In this document: positions 57,801-64,000 of the stretch, piece after piece
Numbering within the stretch: the stretch's first letter is position 1
Layout of the letters: the number at the start of each line of letters is the position of its first letter
Source: Eutrigla gurnardus
Taxonomy: Eukaryota > Chordata > Actinopteri > Perciformes > Triglidae
DNA length: 64,000 nt
Reading direction: 5' to 3'
Assembly (NCBI GenBank): GCA_963514095.1
Contig: OY741268.1
Location: 27,686,715 to 27,750,714, forward strand
Notes under the pieces: model-generated
Seen by the model: only the letters and a program-made list of their open reading frames with translations
Database searches by the model: none
What the model was told of the DNA's origin: nothing
Position numbers and translations under genes: made by a program

Positions 57801-60473
57801 TAGAGGTTAACCAGGTGAGCCATGATCTAGGTGATAATGTGATGTCTATGTATTTAACATTTTGAAACGGTGTCAACATTCAGCTCAATAAGCAACAATT
57901 AAAAAAAAAAACTTTCAACACAACCTCTGATAAAAACAACCGCACCTACGTTCCATTGTGTAAAAGTGAAAAAGTACCCTGAAAATGTACGTGTATAAAG
58001 TAAGTATCTAGGATATTTCTTTTGGCTGTATTTTTTTTTTTTGGCAAAGCTAACTGAATCTCACGTCACATTAATAAGAAAATAATCAATAATCCCCCTC
58101 AAATGCATTAAAATAAAGTTTCGAGTCCTGTAATGTGACTTGAGGAGAAAGTATAAATATTTGTTTTAAAATGTAGGGAGTAAAAGTAAAAAAAATGTCA
58201 GAAAAATAAATACTTCTACTTAAGTACAGCAACTAAGTATTTGTACTTTGTTACGTCCAACCTGCTAAATACCAAGATTTCTTTCTTAGAAGTTGGTAGA
58301 GACCAAACTAGAGCTAAAACATCTGAAAATGTATTAGAACGACACAACGACCAGTGAAGAAGTAAGCAAGTAACAAGTTAAAGGTCTTCTTCCATCTCTT
58401 CTGTTGAACACAAGTTACTGTAATAACCTTAAGACACATTAAAGCTGCATGCTTAGAACCTGATTATGTAATGTGTCTTAAAGTGATACCGTATCTAATC
58501 CCTCTCCATTAGATAAGCTGCATGTCTAAAGAATTACTTTAATTAAACCAATTACTGTCCTGATTGGTTCAATCAGAGTGATTTGGTATTTTTTATGTCT
58601 ATAAAGTAATCAGTAGAATAAACCATGGCTGATTTTAAAGGTCACAGTGAAATCTGACAACATACATATGAACTTTACACAAATAATATAATGTATTTAG
58701 CATGTATTTATTCTGTATTTACTACAGTGTCAAAAAGTGTAAAATCATCAAAAACAACAGAAATGCTTCTTTCTAAATATATTCTTTCCACAGACTATGA
58801 TGCTATAATCCTAACACGCGATGTATAACCCGAGATTATTCTGAAAATGTATATCTAATAATAAATAAATACATTTAAAAACCTTTGGAACAATTAAGGG
58901 TAGCTCCAGCCCCTAAAATAGGCCTAAAAACGTCACCGGTGAAGGTTACTCCCTGAACACAACACTTTCATTAACTTGTTTATCCTGGTGCAATATTTTG
59001 CCGCGGGAACTGGTGCGATGCTAACGTCTGCAGACACTTCTTACGTGCTCAAATTAATAATTAAACATGGTCTGTGACGACTGATTTATTCATCTATTTT
59101 AATTGAATGATATTTCCGCGGTCACACCAGTGTCAGTACGAATAGCTCACAAACTTTTATTTTCCAACAGCAACACATTTCTTTATGCTAATTTCACCCT
59201 GAATTTGGAGACATGTCAATGTTGTGTTTATTCCAACTGAGGTATTGACATAGTGCCAAATCATTAATTTACCTCACTTGAAAACATTAATATGCACGAA
59301 ACCACCTTTTGCAGCAAAAAAAAAAAAAAAATCATCCAAAAAATAAAGCTGTTGAGGGTTTTGGGCTCGATCAAAACACAACAAGAGAGCGAGAGTGGCT
59401 GTGAGGAACAATCCCTGGAGAGAAAACATCTTTGATGGCTTTCACTGCTGGAGTCTGACAGGGCTGTCTGGTCTCCGCCTAATAACCTCATTCATGAAAC
59501 TTCTTTAAAAAAAACCCCTCAAGATCAGACTCACCTTAGTGCTCCGTGTGCATCACGGTGATCGCTAAATAAAATGTGAAAGCCGGAGCCAGATGAAAGT
59601 TTTTATGTGTGTTTATTGTCAGATAGCAGCACAGCATGTGACAACTGAATGTGGGTATTTGAAATGCAAAAAAAAAAAAGCACGTTGGGCAATTTGAAAT
59701 CTCATGCATATTCAGATGTAAAGGTGAGGCAGCCTCACTTCTTGAAGATGTTTCACAATGTTCTGGCTGTGCTCATCTGTCGCACTCTTCTGTGAGAAGG
59801 TTCATGTTGTTTTTGTGCTTTTGCCAAGCGACCAGCCCCTCCCTCGCTCCCCAGCTCGGCTGTGATCGTGTAAAATGGTCTCAATCGTGGAGTAATGTCA
59901 TTATTTTTCATTTAGCTAGTCTTTTAAATGCATCTTCAAGTCCGACCTAAGGGATAATCGCGATGATGCATAATTCAGCATGCACTTTGTGTTTTTTTTT
60001 TGTGCTTACATCTGCAGGTGTGCACGTGTGGGCGTGCACATGCAGGCATGCACGTGCGGGCGTGCGTGTCCTCGTGAGACGGGATTAAGCGTCGATAGAG
60101 TTTTCAGAGTAGAACCGATCTCTCGGAGAGACGAGGGGGTCTCTGGGCTCTTAGTGCTGAGCCGAGCCTCCCTCCTCCCTCCTCCCAACGGCCACGTTTA
60201 AAACACCGGGGGGCCTCGGGATGAAGCCTGGATACGGTGGTTTCAGGGTTGTAGTTCCCATTTTTAAATCATCCTCTCTCTTTTTTTTGAAAGTAGTAAA
60301 AGAGTTAGAAATCTGCAAAATAAAGGGGGATAGATTGATATAGATGTTATTCCCCAAGAAGAGCTCCGTGGGTGTGAGACTTTTAGAAAAACAGCCGAGA
60401 CAAACTGAAGTTTTGAGCACAGTCAACGACGTGAGAGAATGTCACTGTCATGTTCGAGGCCAGAAAACAACAT

Positions 60474-60493
60474 CCATCCATCCATCCATCCAT
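60474..60493. repeat. (CATC)n tetranucleotide repeat
   Basis: Five CATC units. The same word forms the tail of the Rex3-like element at 1458-1476, but no RT fragment adjoins this copy. Confidence 0.9.
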
Positions 60494-61976
60494 ATTCTTC
60501 TTCTACCTCTTCTTCCGACATGCGGAGCAAAATTGCAGAGACAAGCAGACATTACCTTGCAAAGTCAAGACCCAACATTTGCGATGTGTATCGACATATT
60601 GATTTTCCTTTGGCAGCTATTGGCAGACGGAGTAAGGGGGGGTGTGGGGGCGGCGGCTTGTGTGCGGGGTCCGCGGGAGCTCGGTGAGATCCAGGCAGCA
60701 TTATGCACACCAAGAGAATGAGGCTTAGCATATATTGAGTGTTTATGCTGCAGAATAGAAAGTGTGGAGCACCTTTGCTTAAACTCACTGAATGTTAAAT
60801 TGGGCTTAACTAAAAAATCCCTCTTACACAAACAGAAAGTGAGCCAGGGCCTCTTCTTTCTTTTTGTTTTTGCATAAAATCTTTTTCATGTGGTTCTTTA
60901 AAAAATATATATTGACATGTCTTTGTTGGACATGAACATATACAGATAATGTGTATGTGAAAGAGATGAGGAAGGGCCAATAGATGAAGGGTAATGTGTT
61001 GGGAGAGGTGATCTGGAGGAGAGTGAAGGATATCCATTGTTTGTCTTCTTAAGGGCAGGGCACACATGGGGGACGGAGCTGGAGTATATGTGGATTAGAT
61101 GAAGCTCCGTCCTGAATATATAAACCATCCAAGGTCTGCTCTTCTCTTCTAGCACAATGGCCATTATAGGAAACGAGAGAGAGAGAGACATTAACATCCT
61201 TATAGTATCCTTACTGGACGTCTCTTTGAGGGGAACAGATAACGGGAATAACCCTTGGCAAGCTTCGTGCAGCCCGCTCACATTTCTCACCTCAAAAGTA
61301 GGAAATCACGATTCGGGATGCAATTTTATTATTTTTTACGGCTTTCTTTATGAGCGGGGATGGAAAAAGAGATGTGGATGTCAGGACATATTTTTGATAT
61401 AAGACGTAAACATATAAAATAAACAACAAAACCCGGATGAAAACAAAAATACAGAAAAATACAATAATAGTGAATTGGAACGATGTTTCACACAACGAGA
61501 TATCGTGTGAATGATGAAACAGAATTAATGATCAAACGGCGAAATATTAAACGCACAAGCGAACATTCACGTAGCGACCATATAAGGTATAGATCAAACG
61601 TATCAGCTATAAGGTTTTTTTTTGTTCTGTTTCCAGCAGCATGAACAGTCTCTTAAGCACCTGAAGTCATTCTGCTCCATGTATTTCCATCCGCTCGCTG
61701 CTCTTGTTTGCTGGCAATTAAGAGCTTAACACAGTAAATTATTGCTTCGGCTGCAGGGAACACGCAGGTGGCGTGTGTGCAGGAACATGACCAATTATGT
61801 CAAATTGTTGTGGTTTTTTTTTTTTTTTTTGGCGGGTAAATTGTTCAACGTCAATCTGCTTAAATGAATGCATTGTTTTCAGAGTGTAACTGGGGTCAAA
61901 TAACACGAGACACACACGCCGGCTCCTCGCCGACCTCCTGCTGATGAGCCTCGGAGCAAATGATTGTGTTCTATTT

Positions 61977-62113
61977 GCAGCTCGGTGTGCGTTGCTCAGC
62001 GTTTGTTGCTCGGTGTGCGTTGCTTGGCGTGTGTTGCTCGGCGTTTGTTGCTCAGCGTTCGTTGCTTGGCGTTTGTTGCTCAGCGTTCGTTGCTTGCCAT
62101 GCGTTGCTCGGGA
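61977..62113. repeat. 14-bp minisatellite, about ten units
   Basis: Unit GTTGCTCGGCGTTT with two alternating variants (CTCAG / CTTGG and GTTT / GTTC / GTGC), unit starts at 61991, 62005, 62019, 62033, 62047, 62061, 62075, 62089 and 62103. Open in several frames only because the unit lacks stops. Confidence 0.97.
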
Positions 62114-62442
62114 GTATTCTGAGCTCGATGACACGTGTTACTGTACGCAGTCCTTTTTATCCTTTGCAATCTACTATTAATTGTAGTGTTATTTATTTTT
62201 TAATTTTATTTATTTTAATTTAATTTTATTTGTGACTCTTGTACTTTTACTGGTGTTTTTAAAAGTTGAGTTTGCACCGAGAATTTGAATACTGGTAAAC
62301 AAACGCAATTACATGGTAAAAAAATAACAAAAATTAAAATAAACAATGAAAAAATCTTGATATATTCATATATGAATATACATTTAAATCAACAGTTTGC
62401 CCTCTTGCCCAAGAGTTTGATATCTGTCCAATAAAGATAAAA

Positions 62443-62569
62443 CTAGCTTAGCTTAGCATAAAGACTGGAAACAGGGGGAAACTGCTAGCCTGGCTGCCTC
62501 TGACCTCTGAAATAACAAATTAGACAGATTTTATTGCTTCTTTCTGGTCATTATGCTAAGCTAAGCTAG
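62443..62569. repeat. 127-bp inverted-repeat element
   Basis: CTAGCTTAGCTTAGCATAA (62443-62461) is the exact reverse complement of 62551-62569. The inside contains AAGACTGGAAACAGGGGGAA, a phrase I recall as highly dispersed in teleost genomes. Probably a short non-autonomous repeat; a related arm occurs at 34980. Confidence 0.7.
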
Positions 62570-64000
62570 CTGGCTATTTACCATAAAGATATGCAAACAA
62601 AAAAAGGGCATTGGAGAAGTGTGTGTTTTTCCAAACTGTAGAACTTTAAACGCTGAAGTCACAGTTCTGCATTATGTTTCCTGGGGAGATCTTCACATGA
62701 AGCCTCCTCTACCTCGGTTCGCACGTTTATATATTTGGATGCACGGCGAGAAACACTTGCACATTGCAGTTACAGTAGCTTTCAGCTGCTGCAGGAGGGC
62801 GGACGGCCAGACACAGCTCACCCCCAACCGAGCAGGCATGACTGAGGCGAGTTTTACAACCTGCCTTATTGATTTACTCATTATCTTCTTCACAGGCGAT
62901 CCCCCTGTAGGGGAACACAGGCCACCGCTCTACTCTCTGCTATGCTGTGGATGTAGAGCTTAAAGGGGCATTTCACCAAAAACTTTTTCTTCAGTGGTGT
63001 GCAGATTATTTTCACATGAGTTTTTTTTTTTTGCACGATTTTCTAAGAAACAGTCACATCCATTATCCAGATAAACCAGAACGACGTGTTCCAGTTCCAG
63101 TCTGCAAATGTCATATAAAAAATATATTAAAAAAAATATATATCTGACTGACTTAGACTCCACGAGGGAGAACAGATGAGTTTGGACCCTTATCATCTGT
63201 TAGTGAAACATATAAGTCATCATAGGTGTATCTAGTTCTGTTTATTTAGTATGTTTTTAGGGGTGCTTTAGCAAAATCGAGTCCCAGCACCCCTAAAAAA
63301 TATTGCATATATAAATGCAATACAAAAATAACAGTCATGTGTTTGACAAGCTTAAACATGGTAAAAAAAACCCATATGCTTTACTTTAAACGTAATATTT
63401 CAACAAAGAAAATACAACGCACACCCCCAACCGCGTCATGGAATGGTATGATCCACTTTCTCACGTTAAAATGGTGAAAGGTAAATAAGCACAGTTGCTC
63501 GTCTTCACTCCTTGAATCACATTTTCATGATATCTCGAGTCATGCAGCGAGCCGACGTTCCACGACAAAGAAAGTGAAGCTCGTAACCTCGACGACGGCG
63601 ACACGGCAGTGACCCCGAGGTCAGCCACTGTTGGCTTGTTGTCGTCTAACCTCGCGCCTTTGCACGCTTTCCCTTTCAGTAAATAAAATATAATCCGTGT
63701 CATGATCAGGTGCAGAAAGAAGAGTTGTACTTTATCAGTGCAGCTCAGGATCGTGATTTTTTATTTTTTGCAAAATCCCTGCGATTTCTCTGCTTTATCA
63801 TGTTAATTGACACAATTCATAACATTAATATACAATAAACAGATATTTCTCGTCTGTGTGGTCGCAGTTTCCTTCCTACAGGTCACAACACTGATTTCTA
63901 CATAAAATATATTCTTAAAAAAATAGTTCTTACATAGTAAGTTCAGGCAAAATTAAAATAATAATAATAATAAATAACATCACTTTTATATAAATGCACA

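Larger units (their letters stand above)
48011..64000. other. Intergenic region upstream of arhgef9, no supported gene
   Basis: About 16 kb in which no ORF combines credible splice signals with recognisable protein sequence. Simple repeats dominate, and long ORFs arise from CA, GGA and CCA runs. Some isolated exon-like pieces were examined and not accepted (see rejected list). It may hold distal regulatory elements or a non-coding RNA that cannot be seen from a single sequence. Confidence 0.5.

Noticed and set aside
59531..59560. 30-nt minus-strand micro-exon between an AG and a strong GTGAGT donor
   Set aside because: Good donor, but too short to support and no neighbouring exon in a matching phase.
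61739..62134. 131-codon minus-strand ORF with repeated AEQQTPSN/THTEQQTLSN units
   Set aside because: It is a translation of the 14-bp minisatellite, whose unit lacks stops; no start context or homologue.
62619..62963. 114-codon plus-strand ORF
   Set aside because: Mixed composition, no recognisable domain, no splice or promoter context; probably chance.

Overview
This is nuclear genomic DNA from a vertebrate, almost certainly a teleost fish. The evidence is vertebrate-type multi-exon genes with GT-AG introns, very frequent (CA)n and other microsatellites, a 5'-truncated RTE-clade (Rex3-like) retrotransposon with a (GATG)n tail, and short non-autonomous DNA transposons of kinds common in fish. 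I see no bacterial genes, CRISPR arrays or rRNA.

Two protein-coding genes can be reconstructed exon by exon, and they converge. asb12 (ankyrin repeat and SOCS box 12) is on the + strand at about 3.9-5.4 kb: three coding exons, 319 aa. arhgef9 (collybistin, an SH3-DH-PH guanine nucleotide exchange factor that works with gephyrin at inhibitory synapses) is on the - strand and fills most of the window. Its stop is at 10166, its common exons run from 10.2 to 23.9 kb, and a classical short first exon encoding Met-Thr-Leu lies at 29.0 kb. The exons assemble without a break into 517 aa. ARHGEF9 and ASB12 are also close neighbours in human Xq11 (recalled), so this looks like conserved synteny.

The most interesting material is at the 5' end of arhgef9. 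First, the first exon of the short isoform carries, upstream of the start codon, a complete 31-codon ORF in an optimal Kozak context whose product would be a single-pass membrane microprotein. A second uORF starts right after its stop and overlaps the main start codon. Second, three further minus-strand exons at 41.9, 42.1 and 44.4-46.1 kb have splice signals and codon phases that join exactly to the SH3 exon. They predict a long isoform of about 1131 aa with a 617-aa N-terminal extension like those of the paralogues ARHGEF4 (ASEF) and SPATA13 (ASEF2), driven from a separate promoter near 47.5 kb. Weaker candidate alternative first exons lie at 27.1 and 43.0 kb.

Layout: 1-1.1 kb, a tandem duplication and an NRF-1-like palindrome; 1.16-2.25 kb, a repeat with a nested Rex3-like insertion; 3.2-3.7 kb, a hAT-type MITE with perfect 8-bp target duplications; 3.9-5.4 kb, asb12; about 5.9-10.2 kb, the probable long 3' UTR of arhgef9; 10.2-47.6 kb, arhgef9 exons and introns, including a 17-copy 40-bp minisatellite at 20.2-20.8 kb; 47.8-48.0 kb, two adjacent perfect palindromes; 48-64 kb, apparently intergenic, microsatellite-rich DNA with no convincing gene.
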